A stretch of DNA of 64,000 nucleotides from DATKBT01 sp035546295 (GTDB lineage: Bacteria; Acidobacteriota; Thermoanaerobaculia; Multivoradales; Multivoraceae): positions 31,495 through 95,494 of the forward strand of contig DATKBT010000058.1 of NCBI GenBank assembly GCA_035546295.1, read 5' to 3'. The stretch's first letter is position 1; every line of letters begins with the position of its first letter. Below, one piece after another: positions 26,300 to 35,277 of this stretch. The position numbers were made by a program, and so were the translations under genes. The notes beneath the pieces are model-generated. The model did not search any database. It was given only the letters and a program-made list of their open reading frames with translations, and had not been told where the DNA came from.

Positions 26300-28080
26300 T
26301 GACCATTGTCGATCTGCGGGAAGGTGAATACCGCGAAGAGCTGGTCGTTCGGCTGCAGAGGCTGGGCGTCGTCGCGTGGGTGCTGTTGGCGGCGATCCTG
26401 CTCGGCTACGGCTATACGCAGCTTCTACGCAGCGGCTACTACCGCGAGCTGTCCGAGCACAATCGGCTACGCGAAGCGCCCATCGAGGCTCCGCGAGGCC
26501 GGGTCTCGGACGTGTTCGAGCGCGTCCTGGTCGAGAACATCCCGAGCTACAACCTGCTGTTCGACCGGCAGGTCGCCCAGCGCGGCGAGGAGAGTCTGTG
26601 GGTGGCCGCCGAGGTGCTCGGGATTCCCCGCGACGAGCTGTTGCAGCGCGCGCGCAAGGCGCCGCCGGTGCGGGCCGCTCTGCTCGCCGAAGGGCTCGAC
26701 CTGACGCAGGTGGCCCGCTTCGAGGCGGCGGCCCTGGAGCACCCGGAGTTCCGGATCGAGGTGCTGCATCGCCGCCTGTACCGCCACGGCGAGCAGACTG
26801 CGCACGTGGTCGGCTATCTCGGGGAGGCTTCGCCGGCCGAGGTAGCGAGCTCGGAGGGCCGACTGCGGCCTGGCGATCTGGTCGGGCGGGAGGGGATGGA
26901 GCAGCAGCTCGACGACGTGCTGCGGGGCACCGACGGGCTGCAGGCCCTGATCGTCGACAGCCGGGGTCGCACCATCGATCAGGCGCGGCGAGAGCCGGCC
27001 GCGCCCGGGCGGGACGTGCAGCTCACGCTCGATCTCGAGCTCCAGCAGCGCGCGCACCTCGAGATGGGAGATCGGGTCGGAGCCGTCGTCGCCATCGACC
27101 CCCGCACCGGCGCGGTGCGCGCGCTGTACTCCTCCCCCTCGTACGATCCCAACGTCTTCGCGCGCCGCCTGGCCGATGACGAGTGGCGCGAGCTGATCGA
27201 GGCCGAGCACCAGCCGCTGCAGAATCGCGCCCTCGAGAGCGCCTATCCGCCGGGCTCGGTGTTCAAGATCGTGCTCGCCCTGGCCGGTCTCGAGCAGCCG
27301 GGCTTCGACCCTTCGAGTCGCGTCTTCTGCGGCGGATCGATGCGGTTCCACGACCGCGCGCGGCGCTGCTGGGACCGCGGCGGCCATGGCTGGGTCGACC
27401 TCCATGGCGCCATCCGCAAGTCCTGCGACATCTACTTCTACGTGAGGGGCCAGGAGCTGGGGATCGAGACGATCGCGCAGTATGCCCGCCTGCTGGGGTT
27501 GGGCGAGCCGACCGGGATCGACCTCCGCGGCGAGAAGAGCGGCCTAGTGCCGGACAGCGCCTGGAGCCGCCGCGTGCGCGACTCACCGTGGTATCCGGGC
27601 GAGACGATCTCGGTCGCGATCGGCCAGGGGCCTCTGCTCACCACTCCGATCCAGATTGCGGTTCTGGTTGCGGCGGTTGCCAACGGCGGCTACCGCGTGC
27701 GGCCGTATCTGGTCGAGTCGGACGCGCAGCCTCCGACCGCCCTGCCGCTCGAGGACCAGGCGATCGAGCGGGTCCAGCGAGCCCTCGAAGCAGTGGTCAA
27801 CGACGGCGGCTCCGGTCGCAACGCCGCGATTCCCGGTCTGCGGGTCGCCGGCAAGACCGGGACCGCGCAGGTGGTGGAGCAGAAGACCTGGATCCGCTCC
27901 GAGAGCCTCCGGTACGCGCACCGCGACCACGCCTGGTTCGTCTCCTATGCGCCTGCCGAGCGCCCCGAGCTGGCGATCGTGGTCTTCGTCGAGCATGGCG
28001 GGCTCGGCTCCCAGACCGCGGCTCCGATCGCAAGGGCCTTGTATGAGAGCTACTTCGGGCTCGATCGCGACTCGTCCTGA
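26299..28080 (+). CDS. mrdA: Penicillin-binding protein 2 (elongation transpeptidase)
   Basis: PBP2 crosslinks peptidoglycan during side-wall growth, with RodA as its glycosyltransferase partner. The 593-residue protein has a membrane helix at about 23-42, the dimerisation/pedestal region, and a transpeptidase domain with all motifs: SxxK at Ser320-Lys323 (PPGSVFK), SCD at 375-377 (the form usual in PBP2), and KTGT at 519-522. The segment EAPRGRVSDVFERVLVENIPSYNLLF replaces the more usual RGxIxDRNGxxLA wording but keeps the layout. It lies 49 bases after mreD. GTG start; no ribosome site is visible, but a -10-like box is just ahead. Confidence 0.96.
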   Translation: MTIVDLREGEYREELVVRLQRLGVVAWVLLAAILLGYGYTQLLRSGYYRELSEHNRLREAPIEAPRGRVSDVFERVLVENIPSYNLLFDRQVAQRGEESLWVAAEVLGIPRDELLQRARKAPPVRAALLAEGLDLTQVARFEAAALEHPEFRIEVLHRRLYRHGEQTAHVVGYLGEASPAEVASSEGRLRPGDLVGREGMEQQLDDVLRGTDGLQALIVDSRGRTIDQARREPAAPGRDVQLTLDLELQQRAHLEMGDRVGAVVAIDPRTGAVRALYSSPSYDPNVFARRLADDEWRELIEAEHQPLQNRALESAYPPGSVFKIVLALAGLEQPGFDPSSRVFCGGSMRFHDRARRCWDRGGHGWVDLHGAIRKSCDIYFYVRGQELGIETIAQYARLLGLGEPTGIDLRGEKSGLVPDSAWSRRVRDSPWYPGETISVAIGQGPLLTTPIQIAVLVAAVANGGYRVRPYLVESDAQPPTALPLEDQAIERVQRALEAVVNDGGSGRNAAIPGLRVAGKTGTAQVVEQKTWIRSESLRYAHRDHAWFVSYAPAERPELAIVVFVEHGGLGSQTAAPIARALYESYFGLDRDSS

Positions 28081-29176
28081 GGCGCTCCCCTGGCGGGGGA
28101 TGCGTTCGGGCGGCTGGGGTCTGGTAGGCAGCGCTCTGCTGCTGGCGACGGTCGGGCTCGCGACCGTGTCCAGCGCGTCCTCCGAGGTCGGCGGCAGCCT
28201 CCTCACCCGCCAGGCCGTCTGGATCGTGCTCGGCATCGCCGTCATGGGCGTGGGCGCCGCGCTCGACGGCAAGCTGCTCATGCGCGCCGCGCCCGCGATC
28301 TACGCCCTCGGCCTGATCGCGGTGGCCCTGGTGACGTTCCTCGGGCACGAGGCGGGGGGCGCCAGGAGCTGGGTCGGGATCGCGGGCCTCGGCGGCCAGC
28401 CTTCCGACTTCGCCAAGGTCGGCGCCGCGCTCCTGCTCGCCCGCTACCTGGGTGGGTTGCGTCAGCTCCACCTCGACTTGCGCCACCTGCTGGTGGCGGG
28501 CGCGATCGTGGCGCCGCCGATCGTCCTGCTCGCCCTCCAACCGGATCTGGGGGGCGCGGTGATGTTCCTCCCGGTCTATCTCGGGATGGTCCTGGTCGCC
28601 GGCATCCGCGCCCGCCTGCTCGCCATCGTGGTGGTGGCGGCGCTCGCCATCGGCCCGGCGGTGTGGGTTTTCGGCATGCAGGACTACCAGCGCGATCGCA
28701 TCGCGACCTTCGTCTCGCCCGAGCGCGACCCGCTGGGCGCCGGCTACCAGGTCCGCCAGAGCAAGATCGCCGTCGGTTCCGGGGCGCTGATCGGCAAGGG
28801 CTATGGGCAGGGAACGCAGAGCCAGCTACGCTTCCTGCCGGCGCGCCATACCGATTTCGTCTTCGCGGTGCTCGCCGAGGAGTGGGGGTTTTTCGGCGTG
28901 CTGCTGGTGCTCGGGCTCTATGCCTTCTATTTGTGGACGGGACTGCGGATCGCCACGCGCGCCCGCAACCGGTCGGGGGTGCTGCTCGCCGCGGGCCTGC
29001 TCGCAGCGCTGGCCGCGCACCTTCTCTACAATACCGGGATGATGATCGGTATGGTGCCGGTGACCGGGATACCGCTTCCGTTCTTGAGCTACGGCGGCTC
29101 TTTCATGCTGTTCTGCTTTTTCGTCACGGGGCTGCTCCTGGGAATCGATCTGCGTCGCTACGTCAACCGGTTCTGA
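28043..29176 (+). CDS. rodA: Peptidoglycan glycosyltransferase RodA
   Basis: RodA is the SEDS-family polymerase of side-wall peptidoglycan. The protein has about ten membrane segments and the family marks: GGARSWVGIAGLGGQPSDFAKVGA (in outline, with the SEDS Ser/Glu-like region), LLALQPDLGGAVMFLPV, the loop with GAGYQVRQSKIAVGSGALIGKGYGQGTQSQL-type sequence, PARHTDFVFAVLAEEWGFFG, and the end GIPLPFLSYGGSFML. The catalytic Asp lies in the LQPDLG loop. Start is uncertain: ATG 28043 overlaps mrdA by 38 bases, while ATG 28100 starts just at the first helix. Together with mrdA it forms the elongation synthase pair. Confidence 0.95.
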   Translation: MRATSGSIATRPEALPWRGMRSGGWGLVGSALLLATVGLATVSSASSEVGGSLLTRQAVWIVLGIAVMGVGAALDGKLLMRAAPAIYALGLIAVALVTFLGHEAGGARSWVGIAGLGGQPSDFAKVGAALLLARYLGGLRQLHLDLRHLLVAGAIVAPPIVLLALQPDLGGAVMFLPVYLGMVLVAGIRARLLAIVVVAALAIGPAVWVFGMQDYQRDRIATFVSPERDPLGAGYQVRQSKIAVGSGALIGKGYGQGTQSQLRFLPARHTDFVFAVLAEEWGFFGVLLVLGLYAFYLWTGLRIATRARNRSGVLLAAGLLAALAAHLLYNTGMMIGMVPVTGIPLPFLSYGGSFMLFCFFVTGLLLGIDLRRYVNRF

Positions 29177-29342
29177 CCTCGAGTGCCGAGCGGGGTCCGG
29201 GGAGACCAGATCCCGAGGCTCGAGTCGAGAGTGCTCCGGCGGAGGGTCCGCGCCGACTCGGGCGCCGACCCGACCCGCCGGAATCGTTCGCGGCCGCCCG
29301 AGATGCTCCCATGAACCAAGATGCCTCGAGCCGGGTGATGCC

Positions 29343-30878
29343 GTGAGCCACAAGATGCTGGTGGAGAGCGATCCGCATCAGACCCGGATCGCCGTGCTCG
29401 AAGCCGACCGCCTCACCGAGGTGTTCATCGAGCGCCGCGACCTGCGGGGCGTCGTCGGCAACATCTACAAGGGGCGCGTCACCCGGGTCCTCCCCGGGAT
29501 GCAGGCCGCCTTCGTCGACATCGGCCTCGAGCGAGACGCGTTCCTCTACGTCAGCGACGTGGTCGAGCTCGACGGCGTCGAGGACGATGAGATGGCGGGA
29601 AGCGAGGCGGCGGCCGCCGGCGCGCCGGGCGAGGGAGGGGGCGAGCGAGCGGACGACGGTGCGGTCGCCGTCGAGCGAGCGATCGAGGAGCTGCTCGAGG
29701 ACGGTCAGGAGCTGCTGGTCCAGGTCACCAAGGATCCTCTTCACAACAAGGGCGCGCGGGTCACCACCCACGTGACCCTGCCCAGCCGCTGTCTCGTGCT
29801 GCTGCCCTCCATGCGGCATCTCGGAGTCTCCCGCCGCATCGAGGACGAACCCGAGCGCGAGCGCCTGCGTCTGGTGCTCGAGGAGCTGCGAGAGGGCGAC
29901 TACGGGCTGATCGTGCGCACCGTCGGGGAGGGCCGCAGCCGCGAGGAGCTCGCCGCCGATCGCGACTACCTCATCGCGCTGTGGAGCCGGATCGCCGACT
30001 CGGCGGCGCGGGTTAGGGCGCCGACGCTTCTCCATCGCGACCTCGACCTCGCGTTGCGCGTCGTCCGCGACTCCTTCAACGAAGAGTTCAGCGTGCTGTG
30101 GGTCGAAGGGGAGCAGACCTACCAGCGCATCGTCGAGTTCCTCGACCAGGTGCAGCCCACCCTCACGTCGCGGGTCAAGCTCGAAGGGCGCGAGGGGGCG
30201 CTCTTCGACCGATTCGACATCGACCAGGAGATCGAGGCCGCGCTCGGCACCAAGGTCTGGCTGAAGTCGGGCGGCTATTTGGTGATCAACCAGACCGAGG
30301 CGCTGGTCGCCATCGACGTCAACACCGGCCGCTACGTCGGCCAGAGGTCGCTCGAGGAGACCGTTCTCGCCACCAATCTCGAGGCGGTGCGCGAGATCGT
30401 GCGTCAGATCCGACTGCGCGACCTCTCCGGGATCCTGATCGTCGACCTCATCGACATGAGCGAGCCGGAGCATCGCGACCGGGTCTTCGCGGCGCTCGAG
30501 GAGGAGCTCAAGAAGGACCGGGCGAAGAGCAAGGTGCTCCAGATCTCGGAGTTCGGGGTGGTCGAGATCACGCGCAAGCGAAGCCACGCCAACCTCGAGC
30601 GTTCGCTGACCCGCGCCTGTCCCTACTGCCGGGGCACGGGGCGAATCAAGTCCACCTCGACGATCTGCCTGCAGATCCGCGCGGAGGTGATGCGACGCGT
30701 GCGCCGCAGCGACCCCGCCCGCGAGCTCCTGCTGCGCGTCCACCCGGAGGTCTCCACCGCGCTGCAGAACGGCGAGCGGGCGATCTTCGACGAGCTCGAG
30801 CGGACCTCGGGCTCGACCATCCTGCTGCGTAGCGATCCCGAGCTGCACCGAGAGCGCTTCGATCTCTCCGAGCTGTGA
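29343..30878 (+). CDS. rng: Ribonuclease G
   Basis: RNase G cuts single-stranded RNA and matures the 5' end of 16S rRNA. The 511 residues show an S1 RNA-binding domain (VGNIYKGRVTRVLPGMQAAFVDIGL), an acidic Gly/Ala insertion inside it at about 80-115 that is longer than in E. coli RNase G, the 5'-sensor and RNase-H-like parts, the catalytic metal pair in AIDVNTGRYVG and LIVDLIDM, and the zinc-link CPYCRGTGRIKS. The GTG at 29343 lies 166 bases after rodA; rng next to the mre genes is a widespread arrangement. Its stop overlaps the start of the next gene in GTGA, so the WaaP-like fusion is translated with it. Confidence 0.96.
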   Translation: MSHKMLVESDPHQTRIAVLEADRLTEVFIERRDLRGVVGNIYKGRVTRVLPGMQAAFVDIGLERDAFLYVSDVVELDGVEDDEMAGSEAAAAGAPGEGGGERADDGAVAVERAIEELLEDGQELLVQVTKDPLHNKGARVTTHVTLPSRCLVLLPSMRHLGVSRRIEDEPERERLRLVLEELREGDYGLIVRTVGEGRSREELAADRDYLIALWSRIADSAARVRAPTLLHRDLDLALRVVRDSFNEEFSVLWVEGEQTYQRIVEFLDQVQPTLTSRVKLEGREGALFDRFDIDQEIEAALGTKVWLKSGGYLVINQTEALVAIDVNTGRYVGQRSLEETVLATNLEAVREIVRQIRLRDLSGILIVDLIDMSEPEHRDRVFAALEEELKKDRAKSKVLQISEFGVVEITRKRSHANLERSLTRACPYCRGTGRIKSTSTICLQIRAEVMRRVRRSDPARELLLRVHPEVSTALQNGERAIFDELERTSGSTILLRSDPELHRERFDLSEL

Positions 30879-33229
30879 GCGCAGCCCCGCCCTCTTCGCG
30901 GATGGCAGCCCCTGAGCGCACCGGCCCCGCGCCGCCCGGCGACCGGGTCGCGCGCTTCGAGGCGGCGGGTCTCGAGGGCGAGGTCGACCGGCGCTACGAG
31001 GGCGTCGATCTCGCGGCCGAGCTGCCCCGGCTCCTCGATCCAGCCGCGGCGCTCGAGACCCTGCACTGGGGTCGCAACTATCTCTACCTGGCGCGCTGGC
31101 CGATCGGCGGCTACTCCGGCCCAGCGGGTCGCACCATCGAGGTCGTGGTCAAGCAGTTCCGTCACCAGAGCGTCAAGGCGCGCTGGCGCAGGAGACAGAA
31201 GGGAAGCAAGGCGCTGCGGGCCTGGCGCGCCGCGCGGGAGCTCGCCGCGCTGGGGATCTCGACCCCCGAACCCGTGCTCTACGCGGAATCTCGCGACCTG
31301 GCGGGGCCGGCCTACTTCGTCTGTCGCTACCTGCCGAATCGCATCGAGGTCCGCTATCCGTTGCGCGTGCTCAACGCCGGCGGCGGCTCGCGCGACCTCG
31401 GCGGGCTCGAGGGGACGAGCCTGGTGCGCGCGCTCGGCCGACTCGCCCGCCGGCTCCACGAGCGCGGGGTGTGGTTTCGCGACTACACCAGCGGCAACGT
31501 CCTGTTGGAGCCGGGCGCGCCGGGCGAACCGGCGGCCATGGGAGACGACGGCGCGCTGGCCGCGGCAGAGGCGCTGGCGGACCGCATGGCGCTGGTCGAC
31601 TTGAACCGCGCCCGTTTCGGGAGCGCCCCGACGCTCAGCGAGCGGATGCGCGACCTCTCCCGGATGCCGCTCCACCGAGAGGACCTGCGCCGGCTGTTCC
31701 TCGACGCTTACTGGCACCCCGAGAGCGGCGGTCTGCGCCGTCGGCTCGGCGACCTGCTCTACGCGACCAGCTACTGGAGCTTTCGGCTCCGGCATCGCTC
31801 GAAGCAGGGAGCGCGCTCGAGGATCCGGCGCCTGCAGGATCTGCTGCTGCCGCGCAGCGGCGCGCACGCTCACATCCCGGCGGCCGAGCGCGGCGCCTCG
31901 GCGCGCGACAAGACGGTGTGGGACGAGCTCTCCGATCAGCCCCACCAGCACGCGAGCCGGCTCGAGAAGCTGCGGGTGCGCGTGGCGGACCTGCCGGCTC
32001 ACTCGCGCTCTCTGGTGGTGGCGGCCGGCGCGCTCCGGCGGGCGCGACGTCGCCAGCGCGAGATCCTCGCCCGGCTCTATCGCGAGCCGGTGATCTTCGG
32101 CGGCCTCGGCATCGGCATACGCCCTTCGGGCGCTGCGGGCTCGCCGGCGTGGCACCGGCTGCTGAGCGCGATCGACGAGCTCGGCGTGCGGTGCGTCCTG
32201 CTGCGAGCGCACCCGTGGGAGCGGGACCACGACGACGAGGTCGCGCTCGCCGCCGCGCTCGCCGCTCGCGGGCTCGAGCTCACCGTCGCGCTCCCCCAGA
32301 ACCGGGCGCTGGTGCGCGATCCGCAGCGCTGGCGCGCGGCGGTCGCCGAGTTGGCGGAGCGGCTCGCGCCCTACGCTCGGCACTACCAGGTAGGCCAAGC
32401 GATCAACCGCAGCAAGTGGGGGGTGTGGCGTCCGAGCGAGTACGTCGAGCTGTTCCGAGTCGCCGCCGAGGAGATCCGCGCGCGGCGGCGCGACGCCGAG
32501 CTCCTCGGTCCGGCCGTGATCGACTTCGAACCGCACGCCACCGCTGCGCTGCTCGGCCTCGAGGCCGAGGGCCTGCGGTTCGACGCCCTCGCCAGCCTGC
32601 TCTACGTCGACCGCCGCGGTGCGCCCGAGAACGAGCAGATGGGCTTCGACTCGGTGAGCAAGGCCGCGCTGCTCAAGGCGCTCGCCGAGACCGCCCGCAA
32701 CTGCCCGTCCGGACGCTCTTGGATCACCGAGGTCAACTGGCCGCTGCGCGAGGGCCCGCACTCGCCGGCGGGTCGCGACGTGTCGGTGGGCGAGGAGGAG
32801 CAGGCCAGCTACCTGGTGCGCTACATGGTCGGGATCGGCGCCGCCGGCCTCGCCGAGCGCCAGTTCTGGTGGCAGCTCGCCGCCAAGGGCTACGGTCTGA
32901 TCGACCCGCTGGCCGATGCGAGCGAACGCGGTGGCGCCTGGCGCCGCCGTCCCGCCTATGCCGCGCTCGCCACGCTGCAGCGCCTGCTCGATGGTGCTCT
33001 CAGCCTCGGTCCGGTCGAGATCACCACCGCGACCGAACGGTTGTACCGCTTCCGTGATCGCGCGGATCGCGAGATCCTGGTGGGTTGGAGCCTCGCCGGC
33101 CGGCGGCTGCTCGAGCTGCCGAGCGAGGTCGAGAGGATCGTCGAGCGCGACGGCGAGGAGCTGAGAGGCTCCGGACGGCGGGTCGAGATCGAGGAGGCCC
33201 CGCGATTCTTCGTGCTGGCCGACGGCTGA
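30875..33229 (+). CDS. WaaP/Kdo-kinase-like domain fused to a TIM-barrel (glycosidase-like) domain
   Basis: A 784-residue two-domain protein. Residues about 70-260 fit the lipopolysaccharide core kinase (WaaP/KdkA/InaA) family: EVVVKQF with Lys93, ELAALGISTPEPV, a catalytic loop FRDYTSGNVLL with Asp203 and Asn208, and VDLNRAR with Asp242. Residues about 390-700 resemble a clan-A glycoside hydrolase barrel: GVRCVLLRAHPWE, HYQVGQAINRSKWGVW, VIDFEPH, and WITEVNWP with Glu619 as the likely nucleophile; the place where clan A has Asn-Glu before the acid/base reads Asn511-Arg512, so activity is uncertain. A third short beta-rich part closes the protein. It is coupled to rng by a GTGA overlap. Role in envelope sugar modification is inference. 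The barrel call is by pattern only. Confidence 0.7.
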   Translation: MSAAPPSSRMAAPERTGPAPPGDRVARFEAAGLEGEVDRRYEGVDLAAELPRLLDPAAALETLHWGRNYLYLARWPIGGYSGPAGRTIEVVVKQFRHQSVKARWRRRQKGSKALRAWRAARELAALGISTPEPVLYAESRDLAGPAYFVCRYLPNRIEVRYPLRVLNAGGGSRDLGGLEGTSLVRALGRLARRLHERGVWFRDYTSGNVLLEPGAPGEPAAMGDDGALAAAEALADRMALVDLNRARFGSAPTLSERMRDLSRMPLHREDLRRLFLDAYWHPESGGLRRRLGDLLYATSYWSFRLRHRSKQGARSRIRRLQDLLLPRSGAHAHIPAAERGASARDKTVWDELSDQPHQHASRLEKLRVRVADLPAHSRSLVVAAGALRRARRRQREILARLYREPVIFGGLGIGIRPSGAAGSPAWHRLLSAIDELGVRCVLLRAHPWERDHDDEVALAAALAARGLELTVALPQNRALVRDPQRWRAAVAELAERLAPYARHYQVGQAINRSKWGVWRPSEYVELFRVAAEEIRARRRDAELLGPAVIDFEPHATAALLGLEAEGLRFDALASLLYVDRRGAPENEQMGFDSVSKAALLKALAETARNCPSGRSWITEVNWPLREGPHSPAGRDVSVGEEEQASYLVRYMVGIGAAGLAERQFWWQLAAKGYGLIDPLADASERGGAWRRRPAYAALATLQRLLDGALSLGPVEITTATERLYRFRDRADREILVGWSLAGRRLLELPSEVERIVERDGEELRGSGRRVEIEEAPRFFVLADG

Positions 33230-33451
33230 GGATCGGGCGGGCGCGTCATCGGAAGCCGAGCGCCCCGTTCGCGTCGACGGAAATCGGACTTCGGCGGCTT
33301 GTCCGCAGCCGCCGCCCCCTGATCGGCAACGAGCGTTCACCGGCCGCCCCGAGCCGGCCGTGGAGAGCGAGTCTTCGCACCGGCGCGCCGCCGTCGAGGC
33401 GATCCACCCGCCGGGTGGAGCCGACGGTTCGGTGACGCTCGGCGAGCCTCG
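33230..33451. other. Gap between fusion gene and GT-C-like gene
   Basis: A 222-base gap where two genes converge. I see no terminator hairpin with a T run and no reading frame with family-like sequence. Confidence 0.4.
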
Positions 33452-34795
33452 TCAGTCCGGAAGCGCGGCGCCGGCGGGCCCGGCGAGAGCCAGCGCCAGC
33501 CCGACCACGGTCGCCGGCAGCAGGTGGAGCGCGAGGCGGGGAAACGTCGAGAGCACATAGAAGACCGGATCGAACGGCGCGCTCAGGTACACGAAGAGGT
33601 AGAAGGCGAGCTGGCCACCGAGCAGGAACCCGAGCCAGCGGGTCGAGCGGGCCAGTGCCAGAAACGGCAGCGAGCCGAGCAGGAGCGGCAGGCCCATCCA
33701 CTCCTCGACGAAGGTCTGGCGCCAGAGCGGAGCGAGCACGTCGGCCAAACGCGCGAGGTCGAGCCTGCCGGTGTTGGTGTTCTGGAACAGGTCGAGCGCC
33801 CGCACCCGCAGCCACCACGGTAAAGAGACCAGCATGGGCGGCGCGAGCAGCGCGATCCACACCGTCGGAGCCCGCAGCGCCCGGCGATCGCGCAGCAGGG
33901 CGCGCGCGACGAAGGCGACGATCGCCAGCGCGGCGAACGGGAGCCCCTCGACCTTGACCGCGCAGCCGAAGGCGGCGGCGAGGCCGAGCTGGATCGCGGC
34001 TGGACGTCCCACCGGCAGCAACAGAGCGCCCGCGGCGAGCGCGACGGCGAGGGCGAGAAGCGGGTCGGCGCTCCCCGCCTGGAGGTAGCCGATGCAGAAG
34101 GCGCCGAGGGCGCAGGCCAGACCGGCGAAGACGGCGCGGCGGGCGAACGGCGACAGCGCGGCGGTGCGCAGCGACGCGCGCACTGCGCCGAGCAGCGCGA
34201 GCAGCACGATGGGCGTGAACAGCATCAGGGCGCGCGGGTCGAAGGAACCGGCGAGCAGCGCTGCGGCGGCGAAGGCGTCGGGGAGCAGGTTCGGGTAGTC
34301 GGGGTGCAGGTAGCCGTTCTCGGGGCGCGCCAGGAACTCCGCGTCGATCCCGCGCGCGAGGAAGAAGCGATGTCCCTTGAGTCCCCAGTGGTAGACGAAG
34401 TCGGGGAATGGCGAGCGCAGCGCAAGGCTCGACGCCGCGAAGACGAGCACGGCCATGAGCGCCACGCCGTCGGCCCAGTCCCAGCGCGCCGCCTCCCCCC
34501 TTCGCCCGTCGCCCCATCCGCCGGCTCCAGGTCGAGCGACCTGGCTGGCAGCGGCGAGCGCGGCCAGCGTGGCGGCGCCGCCAGCGAGGAGCGTCCCTCG
34601 GGTCCACGGCACCCTGGCGAGATCGGCGAGCAGCAGCAGGGCGTGGCCGAGGAGGAGCCCGGCGACCAGCGCGAGAGCGTGGCGAGTCTCGAACGCCGCT
34701 GGCCGGGCACCGGCGACACGGAGCAGGGCGAGTCCGCTGGTCCAGCACCAGGCGAGCACCGCGAGCACCGCGAGCGCGGCAAGCAGCGTGCTCAT
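33452..34795 (-). CDS. Multi-pass membrane protein, GT-C glycosyltransferase-like
   Basis: A 447-residue integral membrane protein with eleven or so hydrophobic segments. The loop SPFPDFVYHWGLKGHRFFLARG at about residues 125-147 and the following PENGYLHPDYPNLLPD resemble the first periplasmic loop of GT-C enzymes (the PMT/ArnT type), where an acidic residue is catalytic; this is a pattern match, not proof. Such enzymes move sugars from polyprenyl carriers onto envelope targets. The ATG at 34795 overlaps the stop of the upstream gene in ATGA, so it is the last gene of a four-gene minus-strand set with a radical SAM enzyme. Confidence 0.65.
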   Translation of the reverse strand: MSTLLAALAVLAVLAWCWTSGLALLRVAGARPAAFETRHALALVAGLLLGHALLLLADLARVPWTRGTLLAGGAATLAALAAASQVARPGAGGWGDGRRGEAARWDWADGVALMAVLVFAASSLALRSPFPDFVYHWGLKGHRFFLARGIDAEFLARPENGYLHPDYPNLLPDAFAAAALLAGSFDPRALMLFTPIVLLALLGAVRASLRTAALSPFARRAVFAGLACALGAFCIGYLQAGSADPLLALAVALAAGALLLPVGRPAAIQLGLAAAFGCAVKVEGLPFAALAIVAFVARALLRDRRALRAPTVWIALLAPPMLVSLPWWLRVRALDLFQNTNTGRLDLARLADVLAPLWRQTFVEEWMGLPLLLGSLPFLALARSTRWLGFLLGGQLAFYLFVYLSAPFDPVFYVLSTFPRLALHLLPATVVGLALALAGPAGAALPD

Positions 34796-35277
34796 GACGC
34801 GCCGAGCCGGATCAGCACGCCGACGTCGGTGCGCAGCATCTCGTCGGCGCCTTCGAGTGGAGCCTTGGGCGGGACCTGGAGGCGGTACGCGGGGCGGCCG
34901 GGCGGCGGCAGGAGGTGCGCCGGCAGCACGCGCTGTCGCGGCAGCAGCCAGGCGATCCACATCTCGAGGTAGTGCCGCTCGGGCTCGGTGTAGCCGGTGT
35001 CGACCACCACCGTGGCGCCGCGCGGCACCAGCCGCTCGACCCGGTGGGCGAGCGCCTCGAGCGGCGCCGACTGCGGTCCCCCCAGTAGCCACAGGCTCGG
35101 GTGAGCGTGCGGGCTCGCCTCGCGTCCCTCGGCGGCCTGGAGCCCCTCGCGCACCAGCGCGACGGCGCCTGCGGTGAGCAGGACGACGGCGAGCAGGCTT
35201 GCTGCGAGGCGGCGCGTGGGGGTCAGCCGGTCGCGGGGCTCGGGCGACGCTCGGGAGAGCGCCGGCGGGCTGGTCAG
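34792..35277 (-). CDS. Small membrane-anchored protein, probable CTG start
   Basis: I do not recognise the family. Starting at CTG 35277, the protein has 161 residues: a polar leader, a hydrophobic helix at about 24-44 (LAASLLAVVLLTAGAVALV), and an exported domain with LWLLGGPQSAPLEALAHRV, GATVVVDTGYTEPERHYLEMWIAWLLPRQRVLPA. No ATG, GTG or TTG occurs in frame before 35154, and a GTG there would cut away the helix; the CTG forms a CTGA overlap with the stop of the radical SAM gene, just as the downstream gene begins at an ATGA overlap. The end of the protein meets the GT-C-like gene. Function unknown; the context suggests the same envelope task. Confidence 0.6.
   Translation of the reverse strand: MTSPPALSRASPEPRDRLTPTRRLAASLLAVVLLTAGAVALVREGLQAAEGREASPHAHPSLWLLGGPQSAPLEALAHRVERLVPRGATVVVDTGYTEPERHYLEMWIAWLLPRQRVLPAHLLPPPGRPAYRLQVPPKAPLEGADEMLRTDVGVLIRLGAS

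Noticed and set aside
26299..28080. SCD instead of SxN in PBP2 as a sign of inactivity
   Set aside because: SCD is the usual form in PBP2 proteins; the enzyme looks intact.
30623..33340. Reading frame of about 900 codons opposite the WaaP-like fusion
   Set aside because: Shadow frame; the plus strand shows kinase motifs and translational coupling to rng.
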